DNA of 32,421 nucleotides from Ktedonobacteraceae bacterium (GTDB taxonomy: Bacteria; Chloroflexota; Ktedonobacteria; Ktedonobacterales; Ktedonobacteraceae). The notes under the pieces are model-generated. The model did no database searches. It had not been told where the DNA came from and saw nothing but the letters and a program-made list of their open reading frames with translations. Position numbers and translations under genes: made by a program. How positions within the stretch are numbered: the stretch's first letter is position 1; each line of letters begins with the position of its first letter. The stretch is taken from assembly GCA_025928885.1 (NCBI GenBank), contig JAICIM010000008.1, positions 1 through 32,421 on the forward strand, given 5' to 3'. Positions 1-7,398 of the stretch are shown piece by piece.

Positions 1-165
1 CAGCGTTCTTTTTTCCGCCCGAAAGCCATGCAAGCATTTTTACAGAAGCAAGAAAAGGATATGCTTCCCCGCTTTTTCTCTCCCTACACAGCTACCTTAG
101 CGTATCTTTTGCTCTTCCTTCTCGCTCTTATTGGCCTGTTCGCCTGGTGGGCAATCTTCAAATAA
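1..165 (+). CDS. C-terminal part of a short HlyD-N-terminus-like membrane protein (5' end outside window)
   Basis: The frame is open from base 1 and ends at TAA 163-165, giving 54 visible residues. They start with a polar stretch containing FRPKAMQAF and LPRFFSPYTA, followed by a hydrophobic segment (about residues 33-53, LAYLLLFLLALIGLFAWW) and the end IFK. In HlyD/membrane-fusion adaptors, an FR.xAL...LP.F.SP segment leads into the single membrane helix. Here the protein stops just after that helix, so the periplasmic-type barrel and coiled coil are missing. The C39 exporter starts 60 bp downstream, so the two are probably co-transcribed. It may be a dedicated small membrane partner or a truncated adaptor. 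The family link is a pattern judgement only. Confidence 0.55.
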   Translation, partial: QRSFFRPKAMQAFLQKQEKDMLPRFFSPYTATLAYLLLFLLALIGLFAWWAIFK

Positions 166-225
166 ACACATCATCTCAATAGTGTAAGCAAATGTCAGGC
201 TGCCTGGCTCATACAGGAGGTTACA

Positions 226-2406
226 ATGTTTAAGCGCAAAGTACCAGAAATCTTACAAATGAACGCCGTGGAATGTGGAGCTGCCTGCCTGGCAATGATT
301 CTCAGCTATTATGGGCGAAAAACAAGCATCTCGGAGCTACATCAACATGCTAACCCTGGTCGCGATGGGCTTTCAGCCCTCAGTATTGCGCAAACGGCAC
401 GCCACTATGGTCTCAAGGTGCGAACGATCTCGCTGGCCGTCAATGACTTTCGCTTCATTCCTCTGCCCGCCATTGTCTACTGGGAATTCAACCATTATCT
501 GGTCGTCGAGCGCTGGTCTCCCTCTTTTGTAGATGTGATCGATCCTGCTGTTGGTCGCAAACGCCTGACCACCGAGGAGTTCGACGTTGGCTTTACAGGC
601 ATTGTCTTTCTCTTTGAGCCTGGCACCATGTTTGATACCAGCAAGCGCAAGCAGAAGATCTCGTTACAGACATATTTGCTACAATACTTCAAACAATCTC
701 CTTTCACGTTTTTGCAAATCCTTCTGGTCTCTCTCCTGCTGCAAGCATTTGGCCTGCTCATTCCTTTTGTGACCAAAATTATTATCGATCAGGTTCTCCC
801 CCACAGAATGATCGGCCTCCTTCCCCTGCTGGGAATCGGCCTCCCGCTGATCCTCCTTGCCGAACTGGTTACGATGCTTCTGCGCTCGTCGCTATTGATC
901 TACCTTCAGGCACGCGTCGATACCTCGCTTACCTCAAACTTTTTTGCCCACCTGTTGCAACTTCCCCTGCGCTTCTTTCAACTGCGTTCAAGTGGAGACA
1001 TCCTGGCACGTGTGGCAAGCAATACCGCCATTCGCGATCTCGTCAGTAACCAGTTGACCGCAACCATTCTGGATGGCAGCATGGTACTGGTCTATCTGGT
1101 GATCCTGCTCTCACAATCGCCTGTCTTCAGTGTATTGGCCCTCACCATCGGTCTGCTTCAGGTAATCTTACTGCTCGCCACCAATGGTTCCGTGCGCCGA
1201 CTGGCCCGCCGCGAGTTGGACGCAGTTGGGGAAACACAGGGCTATGTCACAGAGATGCTCACAGGCATCGAGACGCTCAAGGCTATCGGCGCGGAACAAA
1301 AAGCGTTTCAACGCTGGTCCAACTTCTTCGTCAAACAGCTCAATATCTCTGTACGCCTGAGCTATATAACCTCAATTATTGGTACATTCACCATGATTCT
1401 CAATATCATCGCCCCGCTTGCCCTGCTCTGGATAGGCGCGACGCTGATCCTCAACGGCTCCATGCAGACCGGCACCATGCTTGCACTGGGTGTGCTGGTC
1501 AGCGAATTTCTCTCGCCACTGACATCACTGGCAAACAGTGGACAGCTTTTACAGGTCACGCGCTCCCATATTGAGCGGCTTGCTGATGTGCTGGAAACGG
1601 AGCCAGAGCAATATAATCAGCCGGTGCAACAGGCTCCACGCCTGGCGGGCCAGATTACGCTGAACCAGGTTAATTTTCAATATACTGCTGACGCGCCAAA
1701 GGTGTTAGACGACATCACAATGACGATCGCGGCGGGGCAAAAAATCGCCATTGTGGGGCGCACCGGCTCGGGCAAAAGCACGCTTGGCAAGCTGCTGTTG
1801 GGCCTCTATCTTCCGACCGAAGGGGAGATCCTCTACGACGACATTCCCTTACAAAAGCTCGACTTTCAAACGGTGCGTACCCAGCTTGGGATTGTCATGC
1901 AGGATGCGCACACGTTCAGTGGATCGATCCGGCAAAATATCACTTTCAGCCATCCTGATATCTCGATGGAGCAAATAGAGAAGGCGGCGCGGGCAGCGGC
2001 CCTCTACGATGACATTCTCCAGATGCCGATGCGCTACGACACATTTATCGCAGAGGGTGGTTACGCGCTCTCGGGAGGACAACGCCAGCGCCTCGCCCTT
2101 GCCTGCGCCCTGGCCCACGAACCGACCATCTTGCTACTCGACGAAGCGACAAGCTCGCTCGATGTCATCACCGAACATATCATCGAGCAAAACCTGAAAG
2201 AGCTGCAATGCACTCAGATTATCATTGCCCATCGGCTCAGCACCATTCGTACAGCGGACTGCATCTTCGTGCTGGACGCAGGCAGGATCGTCGAAGCCGG
2301 CACCCATCAAGAGTTGCTGCAGAAGGATGGCTATTATGCCGAATTGATCCGCAACCAGCTGGGAGCAGAGCCAACTTCAGCAGGCGATCGGGTGGCAATC
2401 GAATAA
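226..2406 (+). CDS. Peptidase-containing ABC exporter (C39 bacteriocin-processing type)
   Basis: This is a 726-residue membrane exporter that should cleave double-glycine leaders and export the mature peptide. Domain order: C39 peptidase (residues about 5-135) with oxyanion Gln11, nucleophile Cys17 in MNAVECGAAC, His90 in FNHYLVV and Asp106 in IDPAVG; six-helix ABC membrane domain (about 155-440); and nucleotide-binding domain with Walker A GRTGSGKST (511-519), signature LSGGQ (615-619), Walker B ILLLDEA (Glu640) and switch His669. All catalytic residues of both enzymes are present, so it should be active. AGGAGG at 215-220 supports the ATG at 226. No double-glycine precursor peptide is visible downstream; the substrate gene may lie upstream of the window. 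Length is normal for the family. Confidence 0.93.
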   Translation: MFKRKVPEILQMNAVECGAACLAMILSYYGRKTSISELHQHANPGRDGLSALSIAQTARHYGLKVRTISLAVNDFRFIPLPAIVYWEFNHYLVVERWSPSFVDVIDPAVGRKRLTTEEFDVGFTGIVFLFEPGTMFDTSKRKQKISLQTYLLQYFKQSPFTFLQILLVSLLLQAFGLLIPFVTKIIIDQVLPHRMIGLLPLLGIGLPLILLAELVTMLLRSSLLIYLQARVDTSLTSNFFAHLLQLPLRFFQLRSSGDILARVASNTAIRDLVSNQLTATILDGSMVLVYLVILLSQSPVFSVLALTIGLLQVILLLATNGSVRRLARRELDAVGETQGYVTEMLTGIETLKAIGAEQKAFQRWSNFFVKQLNISVRLSYITSIIGTFTMILNIIAPLALLWIGATLILNGSMQTGTMLALGVLVSEFLSPLTSLANSGQLLQVTRSHIERLADVLETEPEQYNQPVQQAPRLAGQITLNQVNFQYTADAPKVLDDITMTIAAGQKIAIVGRTGSGKSTLGKLLLGLYLPTEGEILYDDIPLQKLDFQTVRTQLGIVMQDAHTFSGSIRQNITFSHPDISMEQIEKAARAAALYDDILQMPMRYDTFIAEGGYALSGGQRQRLALACALAHEPTILLLDEATSSLDVITEHIIEQNLKELQCTQIIIAHRLSTIRTADCIFVLDAGRIVEAGTHQELLQKDGYYAELIRNQLGAEPTSAGDRVAIE

Positions 2407-2438
2407 AACGTGAGTGTGGATCTTCGTGCTCACGTTTT
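2405..2438 (+). terminator. Rho-independent terminator of the ABC exporter
   Basis: AAAACGTGAG (2405-2414) pairs perfectly with CTCACGTTTT (2429-2438) across a 14-nt loop. It overlaps the stop codon of the exporter gene. The A-tract/T-tract flanks suit termination in either direction. Confidence 0.7.
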
Positions 2439-2471
2439 CAACGCCTTGATTGAAAAAGCTGCAAGAAAGTA

Positions 2472-2500
2472 TTGACGACCGGGGGGAGCTATGATATCAT
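2472..2500 (+). promoter_or_regulatory. Sigma-70-type promoter of the tRNA gene
   Basis: TTGACG (2472-2477), a 17-bp spacer and TATCAT (2495-2500). The expected start near 2507 leaves a 5' leader of about 70 nt before the mature tRNA. Confidence 0.65.
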
Positions 2501-2577
2501 GGTTGGCGTAGAGCAAAAGACATACTAGCTGGTTTTGCCGTTGGATATGTCTACAAGACCTCTACAGGCCAATTTAA

Positions 2578-2653
2578 GGCGGCTTAGCTCAGGCGGTAGA
2601 GCAAGGGACTCATAAGCCCTGTGTCACTGGTTCGAGTCCAGTAGCCGCTACCA
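2578..2653 (+). tRNA. tRNA with CAT anticodon (elongator Met, or Ile2 if lysidine-modified)
   Basis: A full cloverleaf can be drawn. The acceptor GGCGGCT pairs with AGCCGCT (first pair G.U). The D-stem is GCTC/GAGC, the anticodon loop CTCATAA, the variable loop GTGTC and the T-stem ACTGG/CCAGT with loop TTCGAGT. The discriminator is A and CCA is encoded. The anticodon stem closes with an A.G mismatch at 31/39. It is not an initiator: the D-stem is of elongator type and there is no GGG/CCC run at 29-31/39-41. Sequence alone does not settle Met versus Ile2. Confidence 0.93.
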
Positions 2654-2657
2654 ACAA

Positions 2658-2698
2658 GCCCTCGATCCTCTTATATAGTGGGTCGGGGGCGTTTTTTT
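2658..2698 (+). terminator. Terminator after the CAT tRNA
   Basis: GCCCTCGATCC (2658-2668) pairs with GGTCGGGGGC (2681-2690), with one bulged T and one G.U pair. A run of seven T follows. It lies directly behind the encoded CCA, so the tRNA forms its own transcription unit. Confidence 0.8.
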
Positions 2699-2730
2699 CT
2701 CTAACAAGCTGCCACCTCGAAAAAAGTCCC

Positions 2731-3663
2731 ATGAGTGAAAAGCTGGAAATCATATTGAAACAACAGACTCTACCTGATGATGAAATTGCAACTGCTCATC
2801 TCAAAGAGAATATCGTCACCTCTGCTAAAAGCTCCAGACAGCAGCTTCTCAAGTGGGTGGGCAATAAACAGCGCTTCGCCAGAGAGATCATCGCCTATTT
2901 TCCTACTGACTATGGGACATATTTTGAACCTTTCCTGGGCAGCGGGGCCGTCTGGGGCGCGTTAGAACCTGCAAGGGCGATAGTATCCGATGCGTTTGCG
3001 CCGCTTGTGGAGATCTGGCAAACCCTGCAAGGCGATCCAGAACAATTGAAGCACTGGTATACAGAGCGCTGGCACAACATGATGGATGGGGAGAAAGTGG
3101 CGGGCTACGAACGTATTAAAGCATCATATAATGCTGCTCCCAATGGGGCCGACCTCCTCTTGCTCTGTCGCGCCTGCTATGGCGGCGTCGTGCGCTTTCG
3201 CAAAAGAGACGGCTATATGTCCACTCCCTGCGGCGCTCACCGGCCCATACCACCCACAAATTTTGCCAGCCGCGTCGATAGCTGGCATGCCCTGACAAAA
3301 AACGCCACCATCGCTCATATGGACTATGCCACGGCGATGCAGCTGGCTCAACCAGGCGATATCGTCTATTGCGATCCCCCCTATAGCTTCAGCCAGACCA
3401 TTTTATATGGCGCACAATCCTTTCAGCTCACCGATCTTTTTGCAGCAATTCAGCACTGCAAAGCTCGTGGCGTCCGCGTCATCCTGAGTATCGACGGGAC
3501 AAAACGATCGGGCAATACCATCTGTAATATCCCTATTCCAGAGAACCTCTTTGAACGTGAGGTGCTTGTCAATTGCGGGCATTCGATGTTGAAACGATTT
3601 CAAATGGATGGCAAGACGATGCAAGATGAAGAGGTAGCAGACAGGCTCTTACTGACCTACTAG
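2731..3663 (+). CDS. D12-class (Dam-like) N6-adenine DNA methyltransferase, orphan
   Basis: A 310-residue SAM-dependent DNA adenine methylase. LLKWVGNKQR (about residues 39-48) is the K-W-x-G-x-K signature of the Dam/D12 family. FEPFLGSGAVW (about 69-79) is the SAM-binding motif I, and IVYCDPPYSF (about 211-220) carries the catalytic DPPY. The order motif I, target-recognition region, motif IV is that of alpha-class enzymes. No restriction gene lies beside it, so it is an orphan methylase: an epigenetic or repair role, or a selfish-element remnant. It begins 33 bp after a tRNA terminator, a common landing place for mobile DNA. The ribosome site before the ATG is weak; a start slightly downstream is possible. 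The recognition site cannot be read from the sequence. Confidence 0.88.
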   Translation: MSEKLEIILKQQTLPDDEIATAHLKENIVTSAKSSRQQLLKWVGNKQRFAREIIAYFPTDYGTYFEPFLGSGAVWGALEPARAIVSDAFAPLVEIWQTLQGDPEQLKHWYTERWHNMMDGEKVAGYERIKASYNAAPNGADLLLLCRACYGGVVRFRKRDGYMSTPCGAHRPIPPTNFASRVDSWHALTKNATIAHMDYATAMQLAQPGDIVYCDPPYSFSQTILYGAQSFQLTDLFAAIQHCKARGVRVILSIDGTKRSGNTICNIPIPENLFEREVLVNCGHSMLKRFQMDGKTMQDEEVADRLLLTY

Positions 3664-3766
3664 CGGCGATAGTACGGCTCCTGGCGTGGTGAAACTTTTC
3701 TCAGCCATATGACGTAGAGAAAGTGAGATCGTTTTCGGCCACGACCAAAATAAAAGGATTTTTTCC

Positions 3767-4165
3767 ATGTCTGATGTCGATGAAGCTTCAGGGACCTCTC
3801 AACCTGAGATCAAAACGATTCTTGTGGTGGAGGATGATGCTGATGTTGGTGAGTTCTTTGCCCTCGCGTTAAAACAAGAAACACCCTATCAAAGCCTCCT
3901 GGTTTCCAATGGTTTTGAGGCGTTGAAATTGGTCAACACCATCAAGCCGAACCTCTTCGTTCTGGATTATCAGTTGCCCAGCATGAACGGCCTTGAACTG
4001 TATGACCACCTCCACACCATTCCAGGGCTAGAAGATGTCCCGGCCCTGTTCATGAGCGCCAATCTGCCCACTGGAGAACTAAAAAAACGTCGTGTCTACT
4101 ATATTAAAAAGCCATTTGAGCTGGAGGAGCTGCTACAAACCATCGAAAATTTATTAGCAGAATAA
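3767..4165 (+). CDS. Stand-alone response-regulator receiver protein (CheY-like)
   Basis: 132 residues, a single receiver domain with no output domain. The acidic pair is Asp23-Asp24 (VVEDDAD), the phosphoacceptor is Asp67 in LFVLDYQLP, the switch residue Ser97 is in FMSANL and the conserved Lys115 is in KKPF. AAAAGGA lies upstream of the ATG. It should be phosphorylated by a histidine kinase and work by protein contact or as a relay; no kinase gene is in the window. Neighbours give no pathway. The gene is monocistronic and ends at the hairpin terminator 4229-4286. Confidence 0.9.
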   Translation: MSDVDEASGTSQPEIKTILVVEDDADVGEFFALALKQETPYQSLLVSNGFEALKLVNTIKPNLFVLDYQLPSMNGLELYDHLHTIPGLEDVPALFMSANLPTGELKKRRVYYIKKPFELEELLQTIENLLAE

Positions 4166-4228
4166 CGCGTCCATTCGACATGGAACACTGCTTCATTTTG
4201 AACCTGTTTTTATAATGTGTTATAAGCT

Positions 4229-4286
4229 GGTACTCCACCGCCACATGAGTTGCCACTTAGTATACCTCTGGTGGAGTACCATTTTT
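4229..4286 (+). terminator. Hairpin terminator between receiver gene and convergent NUDIX gene
   Basis: GGTACTCCACC (4229-4239) and GGTGGAGTACC (4270-4280) are a perfect 11-bp inverted repeat with a 30-nt loop, followed by ATTTTT. The long loop is unusual for a terminator. Position between two convergent genes supports the call. Confidence 0.6.
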
Positions 4287-4318
4287 CGGCCCACTACGAC
4301 GCCCCACCCAAACTGCTC

Positions 4319-4984
4319 TCATCTATCAAAAAATGCTCGCAGATCTCCCCTCCAAACACGGAACGCTTCTGGAATACGCGGTCTATGGCCCGGATCTATG
4401 TTCGAGGGCAGGTCGTGCTCGGCAAACCAACTGCAATCCAGCACCTCCTGCACGTGCGAGGGGGGCGTGATGACATCGATATGCGCCAGGGGACGACAGA
4501 GAAACAGGATATGATAAAGATGGTGGCGCGAGCGCGTCCCATACAGGCGCGAGTCGTTGATCCCCACCAGCACAACCGGCTCACAGCTGACGCCGGTCTC
4601 CTCCAACACCTCACGAACCGTCCCCTGGGCCGGCGACTCGCCAACATCCAGCCCTCCACCGGGAAACGCCCACAAACCGTTATCGGCCCGCCGAATCAAC
4701 AAAATCTTGCCATCATCGTCAATCACCGCTCCTTCGGCCACCGGAAACGGGGCTGGACGCGCAAAAACAGTGGCACGCAACGGCTCTAATGCCGCTGGCG
4801 GCTCTCCCGTTGCCAGCGCGAACAATTCCAGCGCCACATCCTGGATTTTGCGGTATGTATCGCGTTCGTAAATGTTGCTGGCACGCTGCAACCCCCCGGC
4901 GCTACAGTCGCGCAAAATATCCGCATATAGAGCCAGTTGCTGAGCAAACATCGCTTCTGGCTTTTCGTCATCACGGGCAGTCAT
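4319..4984 (-). CDS. NUDIX hydrolase with N-terminal NUDIX-associated domain
   Basis: 221 residues from the ATG at 4984, chosen because AGAAGGA precedes it; longer in-frame starts at 4999 and 5032 exist. The N-terminal about 70 residues (ALYADILRDCSAGGL, YRKIQDVALELFAL) match the helical module often found ahead of ADP-ribose/nucleoside-diphosphate NUDIX enzymes. The NUDIX box runs from GGGLDVGES to REVLEETGV, with the metal-binding REVLEE intact. It should cleave a nucleoside diphosphate linked to another group. The substrate cannot be told. It is divergent from a second NUDIX gene (start 5162), with about 180 bp of shared upstream region. Confidence 0.88.
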   Translation of the reverse strand: MTARDDEKPEAMFAQQLALYADILRDCSAGGLQRASNIYERDTYRKIQDVALELFALATGEPPAALEPLRATVFARPAPFPVAEGAVIDDDGKILLIRRADNGLWAFPGGGLDVGESPAQGTVREVLEETGVSCEPVVLVGINDSRLYGTRSRHHLYHILFLCRPLAHIDVITPPSHVQEVLDCSWFAEHDLPSNIDPGHRPRIPEAFRVWRGDLRAFFDR

Positions 4985-5161
4985 ATATCCTTCTTTCATG
5001 CAGTAATAGTAGTACGACAAACGACAGATCATTATAGAGTATAACAGATACGTTGTGCTGATATGGAAAGAGTGTGCATATGTTATACTCTTTATTGGAG
5101 AACTGTTGAGATGGTTCTTCTTTCTATTCCATTCTGTTGCGCAATAAGGAGAAAAATAGAT

Positions 5162-5596
5162 ATGGCTCGACGACCAATGGTAGGGGTTGGGGTCATCGTC
5201 ACCCGAGGCGATCAGCTGCTACTTATGAAACGGCACGGCTCCCACGGCAGCGGTACCTGGTCGATGCCAGGCGGACACCTGGAATTTGGGGAAACACCCC
5301 AGGAATGCGCCATGCGCGAGACATTTGAAGAGACCGGCATTACTATTGATAACGTTATTTTTCGCTCTATCACCAATGATGTCTTTGAGAAAGAGGAGAA
5401 GCACTATATCACGATCTGGATGGAAGGCCGCTATGTTTCGGGCGAGGCTATCATCAATGCGGCCTATGAAATGACGGAAGTAGGCTGGTTCTCCTGGGAC
5501 GCGCTGCCCAACCCGCTCTTCTTGCCCTTCCGCAATCTACTGGAGGGCGCAGGGATGCCTCCTTTTGCAAGGAAAAGCCTTGCCTCTGACAACTGA
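5162..5596 (+). CDS. NUDIX hydrolase (MutT/NUDT15-like, single domain)
   Basis: 144 residues from the ATG at 5162, preceded by AAGGAG at 5146-5151; an upstream in-frame ATG at 5063 has no ribosome site. The start GVGVIVTRGDQLLLMKR, then GTWSMPGGHLEFGET and the box end RETFEETGI, are a complete NUDIX motif of a small nucleotide-cleaning enzyme. The 3' part EVGWFSWDALPNPLF is the usual beta-strand/helix before the C-terminus. It stands alone downstream of a possible -10 element TATACT (5084-5089) without a convincing -35. Substrate unknown. Confidence 0.88.
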   Translation: MARRPMVGVGVIVTRGDQLLLMKRHGSHGSGTWSMPGGHLEFGETPQECAMRETFEETGITIDNVIFRSITNDVFEKEEKHYITIWMEGRYVSGEAIINAAYEMTEVGWFSWDALPNPLFLPFRNLLEGAGMPPFARKSLASDN

Positions 5597-5803
5597 AGAG
5601 GCGCTATTCTATAGATAATCGTAGCTGCCGCACCGTTTGCCATACGGCGAAAAGCATTGACGAAATCGCCAGGAGAGGCCATGCCGCTTTCTCTGTCATG
5701 AGTCACAATTAGCGATTCCCTCGTATAGAACGTATAATTACAAATGCGATTACAATTGATTCATACTCATTGCGCACATCTTTCTAGCGCAGAGGAGGCA
5801 GGG

Positions 5804-6142
5804 ATGGCTCAACAACGGGTCAAGGTCTTGCGCCGTCAGAGAATTTTCAACCGGGCAGTGTGGCAAAAGTCCAGTCGCTTTACGGTCAGCGGTCTGGTCA
5901 CGATGGGTATTGGCGTTGTCTTGATCAGCGCTGGTGCTGTACTCAATGCTGGCCCCTATTCGAGCAAAGGGCTGCTCATCGGCTTCGGCGCGATCATTGT
6001 CCTTATCGGCATTGTCAGATTGCTCATCGGCTTTATTAATCCAGCAATTCCCGAGGATCTCCAACCGCCAGTCATACCGGAGGAGGGCGTCGAACGTGTA
6101 GAAATTCTCCCGACTGTACCAGAGGAGGACGAATCCCTCTAA
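5804..6142 (+). CDS. Small two-helix membrane protein, unknown function
   Basis: 112 residues from the ATG at 5804, chosen because GAGGAGG (5792-5798) precedes it; the frame also opens at 5744. A basic N-terminus (VKVLRRQRIFNRAVWQK) is followed by two hydrophobic segments (about residues 27-48 and 53-75) and an acidic, proline-rich tail ending EEDESL. A consensus -10 TATAAT lies at 5733-5738 with a poor -35. The inside-positive rule puts both termini in the cytoplasm. I do not recognise the family, and the neighbours give no functional hint. The 207 bp between it and the NUDIX gene hold nothing else that I can support. Confidence 0.7.
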   Translation: MAQQRVKVLRRQRIFNRAVWQKSSRFTVSGLVTMGIGVVLISAGAVLNAGPYSSKGLLIGFGAIIVLIGIVRLLIGFINPAIPEDLQPPVIPEEGVERVEILPTVPEEDESL

Positions 6143-6227
6143 TCTAGCCGCTCGCAAAGAACATAGTAAGAGGAGCAAGGACGGAGCGGCCCTTACTCCT
6201 TTTTCATCCTGTATTCAATCCATCTCT

Positions 6228-7094
6228 TTATGCAAACGCCCCGAAGTAATGCTCAAAAAAACGTTCAGGCCGCACCTGCGTTGCCACCTCATGCGTCTTA
6301 CCTGCCTGCCAGTACGTTAGACCTGCCACTCGCTCGCTGGCAAGCTCTATTGTGACGGAGCCACGCTCAAACGTGCAGATATCGGGGGCAAACAGCGTGG
6401 TCGCGGCCAGTGGATCGTGAAAGGTCACGGTATCATTGTGTTGAAACCAGGCATCGGCGAAATCCAGCACAGGCCGCAACAGCTGCGTCTGACCACGCTG
6501 CCGAAACTGCTCGGTCTGCATCGTCACCTGCAACGTCACATCCAGCCCGATTGAGCGATGCAGAGGCGGCGCGGCGCGATAGACAATCGAGGTTGCGTGA
6601 GGATCGACAAGCGCATTCCACTCGCACGCACCAGGGCCACCACGCGAATAAATACCACACATCAATACCAGTCCTTTGAGCAGCGAGGGAATCTCGGGAT
6701 CGCTGCGAAAGAGCAGAGCAATATTGGTGAGCGGACCGATACACAGCAAGGTAATCTCCCCCGGATGCTGGCGAATCGTTTGACGCAAAAACTCAATCGC
6801 GGCCCCACGCGGGAAGGATGTCTCATGCTCCCAGCGATCGAGCGCCTTTGCCTGGGGAACATCTGGTTGTTTCTGAGCGATCAACAGCGGTTCTGACGCA
6901 CCAGGATAGATGGGAATCGCTTTGCCGGCCACTTTACACTGGACGCTCGCCAGCATCGCACGCTTTTCAACATCGCCGGTCACGGTGGTAATGCCAAGCA
7001 GTTCGCATTCAGGCTGTGCCAGCAGATAGGCCAGGCAGAGTGCATCATCGATATCGCTGCCAATATCGGTATCGAGTAAGACTTTGATCGACAT
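6228..7094 (-). CDS. Inosine/uridine-preferring nucleoside hydrolase family protein
   Basis: 288 residues from the ATG at 7094, with GGAGG (7106-7102 on the minus strand) 7 nt upstream; a longer frame reaches 7160 without a ribosome site. The N-terminus [15 protein letters not shown] (residues 5-19) is the Asp-rich calcium site of the family. [10 protein letters not shown] and [17 protein letters not shown] are further family signatures, and [13 protein letters not shown] (C-terminal third) gives the distal DP. It should hydrolyse the N-glycosidic bond of a ribonucleoside for salvage. It is divergent from the CCA-adding enzyme gene. An extended -10 (TGCTATGAT, minus strand, 7133-7125) lies about 30 bp upstream of the start. 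Confidence 0.9.
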   Translation of the reverse strand: MSIKVLLDTDIGSDIDDALCLAYLLAQPECELLGITTVTGDVEKRAMLASVQCKVAGKAIPIYPGASEPLLIAQKQPDVPQAKALDRWEHETSFPRGAAIEFLRQTIRQHPGEITLLCIGPLTNIALLFRSDPEIPSLLKGLVLMCGIYSRGGPGACEWNALVDPHATSIVYRAAPPLHRSIGLDVTLQVTMQTEQFRQRGQTQLLRPVLDFADAWFQHNDTVTFHDPLAATTLFAPDICTFERGSVTIELASERVAGLTYWQAGKTHEVATQVRPERFFEHYFGAFA

Positions 7095-7161
7095 AGGGGA
7101 ACCTCCATTGCTAGACGTAGGGTTATCATAGCACAAACAGAGGCTGGTTCCGGGCCACAAC

Positions 7162-7209
7162 GAGCGAGAGGTGCGGAGTGTTCCTCTCGCTCATCCGGCG
7201 AGCACTCCA
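7162..7209 (-). other. Two overlapping hairpins (mutually exclusive or pseudoknotted)
   Basis: Stem A: GAGCGAGAGG (7162-7171) with CCTCTCGCTC (7183-7192), 10 bp perfect. Stem B: GGAGTGTTC (7174-7182) with GAGCACTCC (7201-7209), 9 bp with one G.T. The left arm of B is in the loop of A, and the right arm of A is in the loop of B. The strand is uncertain; minus is listed because the nucleoside hydrolase start lies downstream of it on that strand. Confidence 0.5.
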
Positions 7210-7357
7210 TAAAATGAAGCGTCGCACCAGGAGGCAAAGCATGTTAAAATAAAGGTAAAGCTTTATTGAAAATTTCTTGTGCGTCGTTTTTTCATTGTTT
7301 ACCTCTGCCACGGCAAATCTGTACCACTATCCTCTTTATAGGAGCAATCCGACATGA

Positions 7358-7375
7358 TACAATAGTCCCATTGTA
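7358..7375. promoter_or_regulatory. Dyad TACAAT-N6-ATTGTA ahead of the CCA-adding gene
   Basis: TACAAT (7358-7363) and ATTGTA (7370-7375) are perfect half-sites in the likely promoter region, about 25 bp before the chosen start at 7399. TACAAT may itself be the -10. No good -35 is seen, so the role as operator is inferred. Confidence 0.35.
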
Positions 7376-7398
7376 ATATGGAGGCAGAAGGATACCGT

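Noticed and set aside
2578-3663. tRNA plus adenine methylase as a tRNA-integrated mobile island
   Set aside because: No integrase, no duplicated tRNA 3' end noticed downstream, and flanking genes look ordinary.
5600-5706. Minus-strand GTG-started frame with MTHDRESGMASPGDF at its start
   Set aside because: No ribosome site, runs into the antisense of the NUDIX gene, and no family recognised; kept only as a remark because the peptide looks somewhat protein-like.
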